Shown here: positions 8,573-18,217 of the stretch, in pieces
Layout of the letters: each line of letters opens with the position of its first letter
Numbering within the stretch: the stretch's first letter is position 1
From: JAEUKH01 sp964447205
GTDB taxonomy: Bacteria > Myxococcota_A > Polyangia > Polyangiales > Ga0077539
DNA: 64,000 bases
NCBI GenBank assembly: GCA_964447205.1
Contig: CAYUSB010000043.1
Location: 1-64,000, forward strand
Reading direction: 5' to 3'
The notes under the pieces: model-generated
Seen by the model: only the letters and a program-made list of their open reading frames with translations
The model's database searches: none
What the model was told of the DNA's origin: nothing
Translations under genes and position numbers: made by a program

Positions 8573-9712
8573 ATGCGTACGATCAGCGCGATGCTTGTAG
8601 TAGCCCTCCTTGGAGTTGTGGGCTGTCGAGAGAGCCGGGGCAACACCGATCCCGACGACACCGACGCGGGGATGGTTCCCAATGACATGGGAGGCGCTGG
8701 CGACACCGGAGGCCCGACCGACCTCGGGGCGGCCGACCGGGCCTGCACCCCGACGGGCGTGGAGAACACCGCCGTGACCTGCGGCGATGGGATCGACAAC
8801 GACTGCGATGGCTTCGTCGACTGCATGGATTTCGACTGCAGCCGCAACAACCCCGCCGTGACCTTCTGCGGCGACGCCGGGGCCCCGCGGGTCGACCGCG
8901 GCCCCTGCACCCCCATGGGCGCGGAGAACACCGCCGCGGCCTGCATGGACGGGATCGACAACGACTGCAACGGCTTCATCGACTGCAACGATTTCGCGTG
9001 CAGCCGCAACAACCCCGCCGTGACCCACTGCCGCGATGCCGGGGCTCCGCGGGTCGACCGCGGCCCCTGCGTGCCGATGGGCGCGGAGAACACCGCCGCG
9101 GCCTGCATGGACGGGATCGACAACGACTGCGACGGGTTCACCGACTGCATGGACTTCGACTGCAGCCGCAACAACCCCGCCGTGACCCACTGCGGCGACG
9201 CCGGGGCTCCCCGGGTCGACCGCGGCCCCTGCGTGCCGATGGGCGCGGAGAACACCTCGGCCGCCTGCATGGACGGGATCGACAACGACTGCGACGGGTT
9301 CACCGACTGCATGGACTTCGACTGCAGCCGCAACAACCCCGCCGTGACCCACTGCGGCGACGCAGGGGCCCCCCGCGACACCGGGCCGCGCGACGTGCTG
9401 ACCTTCACCGACTCCGGGCCGCGGGCCGACGCCGCGGGCTGCGTGATGATGGGCATGGAGAACAGCCCCGCGGCCTGCATGGACGGGATCGACAACGACT
9501 GCGACGGGTACACCGACTGCGCCGACCGCAACTGCTCGTGCCAGGGGGCCTGCGCCCCGGTGGTGGTGGGCTGCACCTGCCGGGGCAGCGAGAACACCAA
9601 CGGGACCTGCGGCGACGGGATCGACAACGACTGCAACAGCTTCGTCGACTGCCGCGACTTCTCCTGCAGCATGACCCCCGCGGTCACCGTATGCGCCGAC
9701 GCCGGGCGCTGA
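8573..9712 (+). CDS. MopE-type repeat lipoprotein (putative metal-binding Cys/Asp repeats)
   Basis: 379 residues from ATG 8573, preceded by GGGAG at 8561-8565. The signal peptide ends in GVVGC (lipobox). The mature protein is built from about seven repeats around the core DGIDNDCDGFxDCxDF, the putative metal-binding motif first noted in MopE-like proteins. Three central units are nearly identical at the DNA level (54 residues, 162 nt). Each unit has several cysteines expected to form disulfides, plus Asp/Asn ligands suited to calcium. Expected at the cell surface. The gene is divergent from the nicotinamidase-like gene. Confidence 0.82.
   Translation: MRTISAMLVVALLGVVGCRESRGNTDPDDTDAGMVPNDMGGAGDTGGPTDLGAADRACTPTGVENTAVTCGDGIDNDCDGFVDCMDFDCSRNNPAVTFCGDAGAPRVDRGPCTPMGAENTAAACMDGIDNDCNGFIDCNDFACSRNNPAVTHCRDAGAPRVDRGPCVPMGAENTAAACMDGIDNDCDGFTDCMDFDCSRNNPAVTHCGDAGAPRVDRGPCVPMGAENTSAACMDGIDNDCDGFTDCMDFDCSRNNPAVTHCGDAGAPRDTGPRDVLTFTDSGPRADAAGCVMMGMENSPAACMDGIDNDCDGYTDCADRNCSCQGACAPVVVGCTCRGSENTNGTCGDGIDNDCNSFVDCRDFSCSMTPAVTVCADAGR
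8891..9376 (+). repeat. 162-bp in-frame tandem repeats in MopE-type gene
   Basis: Three near-identical 162-nt units lie head to tail. The shared stretch gtcgaccgcg recurs at 8891, 9053 and 9215, an exact 162-nt period (54 codons). Differences are mostly third-position changes and a few substitutions (for example CNG versus CDG), indicating recent duplication within the gene. Confidence 0.85.
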
Positions 9713-9745
9713 GCCCGGGAATGCCCCGTGGCGGGGTGCGCGGGT

Positions 9746-10003
9746 CTACCCCCGTCCTCGCCACGCGGGCTGTCGGCTGAGGGCGTTGCGGGCCGCGACC
9801 TCCGCGGCCTCGGGCTCCATCCCGTTTCGACCCACGTACTCCTCCTTCACCAGCCGCTGCAGCACGGCCTCGTACGAGAGCAGGGTGCCCTCGCGGTTGG
9901 TGCACGCGCGGCAGTAGGGGTTGCTGACCCGACCTCCGCCGTGATCGCGGTCTTCGGTCATCGGTCGCCCGCAGCTCTGGCAGGCCGGTCCACCCATCAA
10001 CAT
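9746..10003 (-). CDS. Small zinc-ribbon domain protein
   Basis: 85 residues from ATG 10003, with GGGAG about 10 nt upstream. The N-terminal half has two Cys pairs, CQSCGRPM and CRACTNREG, spaced as in the putative zinc-ribbon-2 family (Pfam zf-ribbon_2). The C-terminal half is helical. These are cytosolic proteins of unknown function. It is convergent with the MopE-type gene. Confidence 0.75.
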   Translation of the reverse strand: MLMGGPACQSCGRPMTEDRDHGGGRVSNPYCRACTNREGTLLSYEAVLQRLVKEEYVGRNGMEPEAAEVAARNALSRQPAWRGRG

Positions 10004-10112
10004 CGTGAGGCTCTCCCGTTGGGCCCTTGATCCCTGTCGCAGGGAGGGCGTCGTGGCAGGGTGCGCCCTCGGGAGGTCCCCCGCAAGCCGAGGCCCGTAG
10101 GACGGGAGCCCT

Positions 10113-10460
10113 TCACATCGCGTGAAAGAGCCACAAGGCCGTGTAGAGCCCCGCCCAGGCCCACAGGAGCCCGCCGATTCCCCACAGGGTCCGGGCCCAT
10201 CGGGCGGCCTGCCGGGGCGACCGGGACCGGATCCACCAGCCCGCCAGGGCCCCAAGGGCGCACCCGAGGACGGTCCACCCGGCCCGGGCGTACCAGTCCA
10301 TGCCCACGACCCCGTCGGGGACCCCGAGGGACCAGCGGCGTTGGGTCGGCAGGTAGAAGACCAGGCCCACCCGGCCCGCGGTCGTGACCAGATAGGCCAG
10401 GGCCGAGGCGGTCAAGGCGGCAGCGGCCGACAGCTCGGCCCGCAGGGGGGACGGGGTCAT
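10113..10460 (-). CDS. Small integral membrane protein
   Basis: 115 residues with about three hydrophobic segments (near residues 10-30, 58-75 and 90-112). The ATG at 10458-10460 overlaps the TGA (10457-10459) of the upstream gene in an ATGA junction, so it is almost certainly translated with it. I do not recognise a family and see no catalytic motif. Confidence 0.65.
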   Translation of the reverse strand: MTPSPLRAELSAAAALTASALAYLVTTAGRVGLVFYLPTQRRWSLGVPDGVVGMDWYARAGWTVLGCALGALAGWWIRSRSPRQAARWARTLWGIGGLLWAWAGLYTALWLFHAM

Positions 10461-10918
10461 ACGCTCCGCAAGCTGGTCAGGAGGAGCCCCGAAATCACGT
10501 TGAACCACACCGTGGCGGCGGCCCCGTAGACGCACCCGGCGAAGCCCCGGGAGCGGGCGGCGTGGTCAGGGTCGCGCCCGAGGATCCAGGCCCCTACCAG
10601 CAGCGGGAGCACGAGGGCCGCGAGGTTTTCTTTGAGGTCGAAGAGGGCGCTGGCCCAGGGCAGGGCGGCGTCGAAGTACTCGGCCCGGACCCGGATGCGG
10701 TAGCTGGGATAGAGCAGGGCCCCGAGGGCGGTCACCACGGCCCAGGCCCCGAGGGCCACCCGGGGATAGAGCCGCAGGAGCCGCGGGTTGGCCTTGCCCC
10801 GGCGGGCCTGTCGGGTGCTGAGGCTCAGGTGGGTGAGGGCCCCTGCCAGAACCCCCGCGGCCAGGGCGTGCCCGATGAGCAGGACCTTGAGGATCGGGGT
10901 GGCGGTGCCGAGGGGCAT
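10457..10918 (-). CDS. Integral membrane protein, first gene of a coupled pair
   Basis: 153 residues with four predicted membrane spans and conserved-looking polar residues between them (LTHLSLSTRQARRGK, YRIRVRAEYFDAALPWA, FDLKENLAAL). The layout and the internal FDLKENLA segment recall small four-helix membrane proteins of unknown function. It overlaps the next gene by 4 nt. No Shine-Dalgarno is evident at ATG 10918. The neighbouring glycosidase-type gene is divergent. Confidence 0.65.
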   Translation of the reverse strand: MPLGTATPILKVLLIGHALAAGVLAGALTHLSLSTRQARRGKANPRLLRLYPRVALGAWAVVTALGALLYPSYRIRVRAEYFDAALPWASALFDLKENLAALVLPLLVGAWILGRDPDHAARSRGFAGCVYGAAATVWFNVISGLLLTSLRSV

Positions 10919-11044
10919 AGGGGGCGTCGGGCTTGCGGTAGCACAGTCGGCCCTCGGGCTGTACGACTCTTGACCCCGACGGGGGGAGGGGGGTACCGCT
11001 TCGGCCTCTCTGTGGCTGTCCCCCTGCAGGAGGCCCCCGGGTCG

Positions 11045-13621
11045 ATGCGCACGACCCTGCGGGCCCTGGTCGTGCTCAGCGTGGCCTCGGCGGCGCTCAC
11101 CCCGGGCCGTTGGGGCGTGACCGCCCCGGGTTCGCCGCGGGGACGCCTCGTGGCGGGGCTCAGCCGGGCCACGGGGCTCGCCGTCGACGGCGGGTCGGTG
11201 GTGTTCGAGACCGCGGCCCCCCTCGGGTGGCGCGACGCGGTCCGGGGCAGGGTCGTGCTCTACACGGCCCCGGCCTCGGCCCACGGGACCCGGGACGTGT
11301 TTCGGGCCCGGGTTCGCCTCGCTCCGACGGGGGAGGTCTTTGGGGTCCTGGCCCTGGCCAATCTGACCCGCTCCCCGCTCGGCGACGACGGCCCCCTGGT
11401 GGCCGAGCGTACGGCCGACCCCACCCGTCCCCGGCGCCTGGTGTACGCCACCCGGGCCTTCGGGGGCATCCAGAGCGTGTCAGTGCTCGATCCGGCGGCC
11501 CCGGGGCTGGTGCGCGGCGGCCTCCGGCGGCGCATCTCCCGCTGGATCGAGCGGGCCACCCCCGACGGCGACGCCCGATGGGACCTCCGCCTCGATCGCC
11601 CCGCCCAGTCGGTGCGGGTGACCTTCGCGGGGGCCGACCGGATGCGCGTCTCGGTCGATGGGGTCTGGTGGGACCTCGACCTGCCCCGCGACCTGGCCAC
11701 CCCGGCCGAGGGCGTGACCCTGGCCCGGGCCCAGGAGGTCGACAAGCCCCTTGTCCTTTGGGCCGTCGACACCGTGCGGGGGATGCCCTTCGTGGGCACC
11801 CGCCCCATCGCCTGGCTGGAGGAGCAGGTCTTCGGGGTGCGCGACCGGTGGCGCCGGGTGGCCTGGCGCTGGTGGGGCATCCGACCGAATCAGCCGCCCG
11901 CCGAGCCGGTCGAGTCCATCGACGACGGCCGCGGCCAGGCCCTGGCCACCGCCGACAGCCTCGACGCCGACGACCCCCACTGGCCGCCCCAGGATCTCCC
12001 GCCGCCTCTCGGGTCGCGGGAGGGCGCCGAGGGGCGATGGGTAGCCGCGGCCCCGGGGTTTGTCCGACGCCTCGACGGGGCCCCGCCGGCCTTCTACCGG
12101 ACGTTTCTGCGGGTCGACCGCGAGAGGCCCTACGCCCGGGTTCACCTGGTCGCGATGGACATGCGGCAGATCGAGCTCGGGATGCAGGCGGGGATCGAGG
12201 ACCCGGTGCCCCTGGTGGGCCCGCGGGGGGACGGACGGATCCCGCGGCGCCCTGACCTCCTGGGCCGGGTGGTGGGGGCCTTCAACGGGGCCTTCAAGAC
12301 CGAGCACGGGGCCTACGGGATGGTCGTCGACCGGAGGGTCCTGCTGCCGCCGCGGCCCCGGGGGGCGACGGTGGCGAGCTTCGACGACGGGTCGGTGGCC
12401 CTGGGCACCTGGGGGCCGTCCCAGGAGCTCCCTGCGGGCCTGCGCTCGCTGCGGCAAAACCTCGACCCCCTCCTGGCCGACGGGGTGGAGAACCCCACCC
12501 GGAGGGCCCTGTGGGGCTTCGTCCTCGGGGGGATCGAGAGCATGCCGACCGTGCGCTCGGGGCTCTGCGGCGATGTCCGGGGGCGCCTGGTGTACGTCTG
12601 GGGCGAGGAGACCACGGGCCGTCACCTCGCCCGGGTCATGCGCCTCGCTGGCTGCGACTACGGCCTGCACCTCGACATGAACCCCACCCACGCCACGTTT
12701 CACTTCCTCCGGGTCGACGACGTGGCCCGTCGGATGTACCGCCATCAGCCCCTGGTGTCGACGATGCACACCCACGGCGACCGGTTTCTCTATTACACCC
12801 TCAAGGACTTCTTCTACCTCGCCTTGCGCCCGACCGATCCGCCCCCCTGGCCCGACGCCACCTGGTCGACGGGCGCGTTGCCGCAGGCGCCCCCCCGGTG
12901 GTTGCCCTCGGTGCACACCGCGGAGGTTGCCTTGGGGGCCGGGCGGGGGGCCACGGTGATCGCCCTCGACCCGAGCCGGGTGGCCCTCGCGGTGCGGGCC
13001 GGACGGCAGGAGCCCTCCCTCCACGACCTCCCCCTCGGGGCCCCGGCCACCACCCTCCCTGCCGCCGCCGCGGCCCAACTCCTCGGGGCCTGGGAGCTCG
13101 GGGTCAGCCGCGACCGGCTCCGGCCTCGCGGGGTGCGCGTGGCAGGGCGCGACGTGGTGGCCTTCGGCACCGACGGCCACGCGGGCTTCGTCGGGGTCGA
13201 CGCGACCGGATCCCTCCAGCTTGGGGCGGGGCCCCCAGGCCCGGACGTCGACGCCGCCCTCGGGGGGACCCTCGTGCTCCAGGCGGGGGCCGCCGCCCCG
13301 GGGGCCGCGATGGCCGACGGCGGGGAGATGCCCCGGAGGGTCCTCGGCCGCGGACGGGACGGCAGGCTCTACCTCGTGGCGGCCAGTACGCGCCGGGCGG
13401 AAATGGTGTCCCTCCTCGTGCGGGCGGGTCTGGTCGAGGCCCTGGAGCTGACCGGGGTGACGGGCCCCCAGGACCTGCACTGGCGGGGCGGGGTCGACCC
13501 CCTCCTCGACGCCTACCCCGGGACCACCCTCTTTCTGTCGGCCCGGCCCCTGGCCTCGCCCGTCACGCGGCTTGAGCCTCGGCTCGCCGATGCGGTTGCG
13601 CCCGGGGCCCCGAGGCACTAA
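11045..13621 (+). CDS. Secreted phosphodiester glycosidase (NAGPA-like) domain protein
   Basis: 858 residues from ATG 11045, with AGGAGG at 11028-11033. An N-terminal hydrophobic segment suggests export or membrane anchoring. Residues ~40-330 form a region with no family I can name. Residues ~350-590 match the phosphodiester glycosidase (NAGPA) fold, with GAFNGAFK near residue 410 and a conserved later segment containing HLDMNPTHATFHF and MHTHGDRFLYY. The family cleaves sugar-1-phosphodiesters or acts on exopolysaccharide-linked glycosides. A third beta-rich region (~620-850) resembles no family I can name. Substrate unknown; an envelope or exopolysaccharide role is plausible. Confidence 0.7.
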   Translation: MRTTLRALVVLSVASAALTPGRWGVTAPGSPRGRLVAGLSRATGLAVDGGSVVFETAAPLGWRDAVRGRVVLYTAPASAHGTRDVFRARVRLAPTGEVFGVLALANLTRSPLGDDGPLVAERTADPTRPRRLVYATRAFGGIQSVSVLDPAAPGLVRGGLRRRISRWIERATPDGDARWDLRLDRPAQSVRVTFAGADRMRVSVDGVWWDLDLPRDLATPAEGVTLARAQEVDKPLVLWAVDTVRGMPFVGTRPIAWLEEQVFGVRDRWRRVAWRWWGIRPNQPPAEPVESIDDGRGQALATADSLDADDPHWPPQDLPPPLGSREGAEGRWVAAAPGFVRRLDGAPPAFYRTFLRVDRERPYARVHLVAMDMRQIELGMQAGIEDPVPLVGPRGDGRIPRRPDLLGRVVGAFNGAFKTEHGAYGMVVDRRVLLPPRPRGATVASFDDGSVALGTWGPSQELPAGLRSLRQNLDPLLADGVENPTRRALWGFVLGGIESMPTVRSGLCGDVRGRLVYVWGEETTGRHLARVMRLAGCDYGLHLDMNPTHATFHFLRVDDVARRMYRHQPLVSTMHTHGDRFLYYTLKDFFYLALRPTDPPPWPDATWSTGALPQAPPRWLPSVHTAEVALGAGRGATVIALDPSRVALAVRAGRQEPSLHDLPLGAPATTLPAAAAAQLLGAWELGVSRDRLRPRGVRVAGRDVVAFGTDGHAGFVGVDATGSLQLGAGPPGPDVDAALGGTLVLQAGAAAPGAAMADGGEMPRRVLGRGRDGRLYLVAASTRRAEMVSLLVRAGLVEALELTGVTGPQDLHWRGGVDPLLDAYPGTTLFLSARPLASPVTRLEPRLADAVAPGAPRH

Positions 13622-13680
13622 ACCGTCGGCGTCCCGACAGCCGCGGCGGCCTCGCGGAGCACGGAGACCACGGGAGCCCA

Positions 13681-14100
13681 ATGGCAGATCATACGGAGAA
13701 GGTTCAGAAGCGGATCGAGGAGATCCTGTCGGCCGCGGGATACCCGTACACCGTCGAGGACGGCAGGGCCCGGCTGGAGTACGGCTCGACCGCGGTGTTC
13801 ATCTCGGCCCACCAGTGGCAGGAGCGATACACCATCGTTGAGCTCGTGGCCCCGGTGCTTCAGGACGTCCCCTCGTCGCCCGAGCTCCTCGAGCGGCTCA
13901 ACGATCAAAACGAAAAACTGTATTTCGGCAAGGCCTACTGGCGCAACGACGAGGTCTGGCTCGCCCACAACCTGCTCGGCGATCGCCTCGACAACGAGGA
14001 GCTGATCGCCAGCGTGGGCATCCTGGCCGTGGTGGCCGATCACCTCGATGACGAGCTCAAGCAGAAGTTTGGCGGTCGGCGCTTCAAGGAGAAGGTCTGA
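13681..14100 (+). CDS. YbjN / type III secretion chaperone-like fold protein
   Basis: 139 residues, acidic, starting MADHTEKVQKR with GGGAG just before the ATG. The alternating helix and five-strand pattern (EDGRARLEYGSTAVFISAH, ELLERLNDQN, YFGKAYWRNDEVWLAHNL) fits the YbjN/T3SS-chaperone-like superfamily, cytosolic proteins thought to bind partner proteins. No type III secretion genes are nearby, so a secretion chaperone role is not supported by context. Confidence 0.6.
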   Translation: MADHTEKVQKRIEEILSAAGYPYTVEDGRARLEYGSTAVFISAHQWQERYTIVELVAPVLQDVPSSPELLERLNDQNEKLYFGKAYWRNDEVWLAHNLLGDRLDNEELIASVGILAVVADHLDDELKQKFGGRRFKEKV

Positions 14101-14133
14101 CCGACCCGCGCTCCTCCTGCGCCCGCGGCCCTG

Positions 14134-15063
<930 letters not shown>

Positions 15064-15166
15064 CGCCGCACTCGGACCGTATCGGCCTCAACCCCCCAGC
15101 GTCAAGCGGCGAACACCCTGTGCAACACGGACACGCCTACATCGGGGCGGTGAGATCGATCGGGGC

Positions 15167-15883
15167 TCATGGCGCGTCCTCGGGGTCGCCGCTGGTCGCA
15201 AACCCCTGAATCAGGGCCACGGAGAGGATGGCGAACAGCCCCACCACGGCCTCTGCGGCGAGCACCCCGCTGGTGGTGACAAACCACACCGCGAGGCCGT
15301 CACACAGGGCGTGCATGGCCACCGCGAGGGCCACCCACCGCCAGCGGCCGAAGCGGACGGCCTGCTGTACGAGCAGGGACAGGGCCACGTGGAGGGTCAT
15401 GGTCATGGCCCGCTCGCCGACGGGCATGAAGGCCTGAAACCACCAGGTGGGCCCCGCGGCGACGAGGGCCGGGCCCGCGGTGGGCGGGACGGCCACGGGG
15501 AGCCGGGCGAGGCCCGCGAGGAGCACGAGGAGGCCCAGGAGGAACGACTCGATCCCGCCGTGTCCGAGGCCCACCCCGACCCCGTCGGCGAAGCGCCGGG
15601 CCCCGAGGGCCCGCAGGGAGACGTAGCGGGTGGCCGTCTCGCACAGGGCCGCGGCGAGGCCGAGGTAGGCGCAGCTCTGCCACAGGGGCCACGCGGGCGA
15701 CGGGAACACCCACCGCAGGAGCGGGACGTGGATCGCCTGGGAGGCCACGAAGGCCAGGGCCCCTGCGGCCACCGTGCCCCAGCGGAAATGCAGCGCGCGG
15801 CGCGTCAGCACCGTGGCCACGATGGGCAGGGCCATCATCGCGAGGCCGGCGAACAACATGGCGTAGGCCAGGGGGTTGGACAT
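15167..15883 (-). CDS. YhfC-family intramembrane protein (putative glutamic-type protease)
   Basis: 238 residues with about seven membrane spans. Characteristic polar motifs within membrane segments are CETATRYVSL (Glu-x3-Arg) and GVGLGHGGIES, together with a later conserved AMHALCDG. These match the YhfC family, assigned to the glutamic-type intramembrane endopeptidase superfamily. Activity of this branch is unproven. It is divergent from hisIE, with about 70 nt between the two starts. Confidence 0.75.
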   Translation of the reverse strand: MSNPLAYAMLFAGLAMMALPIVATVLTRRALHFRWGTVAAGALAFVASQAIHVPLLRWVFPSPAWPLWQSCAYLGLAAALCETATRYVSLRALGARRFADGVGVGLGHGGIESFLLGLLVLLAGLARLPVAVPPTAGPALVAAGPTWWFQAFMPVGERAMTMTLHVALSLLVQQAVRFGRWRWVALAVAMHALCDGLAVWFVTTSGVLAAEAVVGLFAILSVALIQGFATSGDPEDAP

Positions 15884-15954
15884 CGGGACCGGGAGGCTAC
15901 CATGGCCCCGCGGCGGCGCCCACCCGACGGGGCGGACAGGGTCGGGAGGGTGGT

Positions 15955-16674
15955 GTGATAGGGTCCCGAGCCGAGAGCATGGACGACACGCAGGACATCG
16001 GGCTGGAGGGGGTTCGGTTTGACGCCGCGGGGCTGGTGACCGTGGTGGCCCAGGACGCCTGGAGCGGGGAGGTTCGGATGGTGGCCTGGGCCGACCCCGA
16101 GGCCCTCGGGCGCACCCTCGACACGGGCCTGGCCCACTTCTGGTCGCGGTCGCGCCAGGCCCTCTGGCAGAAGGGGGCCACGAGCGGCAACACCCTGCGG
16201 GTCGTGGAGGTTCGGCTCGACTGCGACGGCGACACGGTCCTCTACCGGGTGATCCCCGCGGGGCCGAGCTGCCACACCGGGGCCGTGTCGTGCTTCTCCC
16301 GGGTCCTCTCCCGGAGCCCCGAAGACCCTCCGGCGAGTCCCCGGCCCCTCGGGGCCCTCGACGCCCTGCACGCCGCCCTGGAGGCCCGGCGCGACGGCCC
16401 TCCGACCCGGGCCTCGTACACCCGTCAGCTCCTCGACGCGGGTCTCGGCCGTGTCGGCGACAAGGTGTACGAGGAGGCCCGGGAGTATGTCGCGGCCCTG
16501 CGGGGCGAAGACGACGGGCGGGTGGTCTCCGAGGCCGTCGACGTGCTCTATCACCTCGGGGTAGGTCTGGTGGCCCGACGGATCCCGTGGCAGGCTGTCC
16601 TGGCCGAGGTGGCCCGGCGCAGCGGGGTGTCGGGATTGGTCGAGAAGGCAGGCCGAAGCCCGAAGACGGGCTGA
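15955..16674 (+). CDS. hisIE: Bifunctional phosphoribosyl-AMP cyclohydrolase / phosphoribosyl-ATP pyrophosphatase
   Basis: 239 residues. The N-terminal HisI domain carries WSRSRQALWQKG, CDGDTVLYR and the zinc-binding CHTGAVSCF. The C-terminal HisE domain (~130-225) contains the helical GDKVYEEAREYV and SEAVDVLYHLGV motifs. Together they catalyse steps two and three of histidine synthesis, in the cytoplasm. I chose GTG 15955 because GGAGG lies 5 nt upstream; ATG 15979 is an in-frame alternative with a weak site. No other his genes are in the window, so the pathway genes are dispersed. Confidence 0.93.
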   Translation: MIGSRAESMDDTQDIGLEGVRFDAAGLVTVVAQDAWSGEVRMVAWADPEALGRTLDTGLAHFWSRSRQALWQKGATSGNTLRVVEVRLDCDGDTVLYRVIPAGPSCHTGAVSCFSRVLSRSPEDPPASPRPLGALDALHAALEARRDGPPTRASYTRQLLDAGLGRVGDKVYEEAREYVAALRGEDDGRVVSEAVDVLYHLGVGLVARRIPWQAVLAEVARRSGVSGLVEKAGRSPKTG

Positions 16675-16681
16675 GAAGGTA

Positions 16682-18217
16682 TTAGGCCCTGCGGCGACGG
16701 CCCAGGCGGGTCGCGGCGAGGCCGAGGAGAAGCAGGGCCCCGGGCCAGGGGGTGCGGGAGGAGGCGGGAGAGGCCGGGGACACCGCGCAGCCGCCCGTGT
16801 CGTCGGCCAGGTCGCCCGGAGGGGCCCCCGCGTCGGCGGGGCCCGCGTCGGGGGGGCTGTCGTCGAAGGGAAACAGCGGGGCGGGCTCTGGCTCGGGAGG
16901 CGGAACGGGCATGGCGAGGTTCCACGGTCCGCGGTCGTAGCGGCCCGAGCGCTCGTGGCCGAAGATGTCCGTGCGCACCTCGTAAGGTTCGCCGCTCACG
17001 TCGAGCCCCGGGGTCTCGGCCGCGCTCCCTGCCCCGCACCGCAGGGCCCGCACGAGGGTCTGTCTGTCCCCCGGGGTGAGGGTGATCCGCGGATCGGCCA
17101 GGAGATGCCCGGGCTGGGCCGCCACGTCGAGCAGGGAGGTCGTGGGCAGTGGGCGCCCGGCGTTCCAAAACAGGTTGTGGGACAGGGTGAGGTTTTCGAG
17201 GCCGTGGCTCGGGCGACGGAGGACCTCGGGCATCTGCCCCCGGGTGTCGACGAAGACGTTGTTGGTCACCCGGACCCCGTCCGACCGCGCCGCGCTCCCG
17301 TTGCCCGCGCGAAACTCCACCAAAACCCTGTCGTTGTCGACGAAGAGGTTGTTGACGATGTTGACGTTGCGCCCGTCGTACACCGCCAGCCCGCCCACCC
17401 GTCCGCCCATCACGATATTGTTGCGAAACACCGCGTCGTAGACCTCGTAGGCCCCCCCGTGCTGGATCAGGTTTCGATCGGTCACGGCCCCGAGGCCCAC
17501 CATCGGGTCGGAGGCCCCCGCTCGCTGGTCGGCGATCACGTTGCGCTCGAAGATCACCCCCCGCGACCCGCCCTTGGCGTAGAGGAGATTGCCCCCTCCG
17601 TCGTGGATGTACGAGTCGCGTACGATCACCCCGTCCACCGCAACGAAGTCGATGCACTCCTGGGAGGGGTTTCCCTGGCCGGGGGGCCGCAGCCCGGGAC
17701 GCGCAAACTCGCTCCGCTCCACGGTGATGTTCGTCGCCTGGTTGACCTTGAGCACGTCGCCGTTGGGCCCGGCGTCGTGGGCGTAGACGTTGCGCAGGGT
17801 GATGTGGTGGGCGTTGCCGTCGATGTGCACCACGTTGCTCTCGGCGTTGCGCACCTCGAGGCCGTCAAACTCGAGGTAGGCGGCCCGGTCGCCGATCCGC
17901 AGCCCCTCGCGGCCCCCCTCCATCACGGCCCGGTGCAGGCCGTTGGCGCTCACCACCGTGATGGGGGCCTCGGCCGTGCCTCGGGCGTCGATCCATCCGC
18001 CCCCCGGGTAGACACCAGCCCGCACGAGGACCCGGTCGCCGGGTTGGGCCCGCCGCAAGGCGTTCTGCAGGGTGTCGATGGGCGCGGCCCGGGTGCCGTC
18101 GTTGTGGGCCCTGCCGTCGGTGCTCACCCACACATCGCGGGCCATGCCCTCGGCCGGGACGGCCCACATCGCCGCGAGCACCAGGGCCCCCGCGGGCCAC
18201 GACGTCCGAGGCTTCAC
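16682..18217 (-). CDS. Secreted right-handed beta-helix protein with MYXO-CTERM-like tail (paralogue 2)
   Basis: 511 residues. Signal peptide to about residue 26, then a parallel beta-helix built from N-x-x-F/I-x-N-N repeats (NIVNNLFVDN, VTNNVFVDTRG), typical of polysaccharide lyases and carbohydrate-binding surface proteins. It shares the whole layout with the upstream gene. The end has a Pro/Asp linker, a Cys in GGCAVSP, a hydrophobic helix and an Arg cluster (GRRRRA): a MYXO-CTERM-type sorting tail directing the mature protein to the surface. Its ATG overlaps the upstream stop by 4 nt. No lyase catalytic residues can be assigned. Confidence 0.82.
   Translation of the reverse strand: MKPRTSWPAGALVLAAMWAVPAEGMARDVWVSTDGRAHNDGTRAAPIDTLQNALRRAQPGDRVLVRAGVYPGGGWIDARGTAEAPITVVSANGLHRAVMEGGREGLRIGDRAAYLEFDGLEVRNAESNVVHIDGNAHHITLRNVYAHDAGPNGDVLKVNQATNITVERSEFARPGLRPPGQGNPSQECIDFVAVDGVIVRDSYIHDGGGNLLYAKGGSRGVIFERNVIADQRAGASDPMVGLGAVTDRNLIQHGGAYEVYDAVFRNNIVMGGRVGGLAVYDGRNVNIVNNLFVDNDRVLVEFRAGNGSAARSDGVRVTNNVFVDTRGQMPEVLRRPSHGLENLTLSHNLFWNAGRPLPTTSLLDVAAQPGHLLADPRITLTPGDRQTLVRALRCGAGSAAETPGLDVSGEPYEVRTDIFGHERSGRYDRGPWNLAMPVPPPEPEPAPLFPFDDSPPDAGPADAGAPPGDLADDTGGCAVSPASPASSRTPWPGALLLLGLAATRLGRRRRA

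Noticed and set aside
11480..13681. Long minus-strand frame opposite the glycosidase-type gene
   Set aside because: No domain, and antisense to a gene with clear motifs and a good ribosome binding site.
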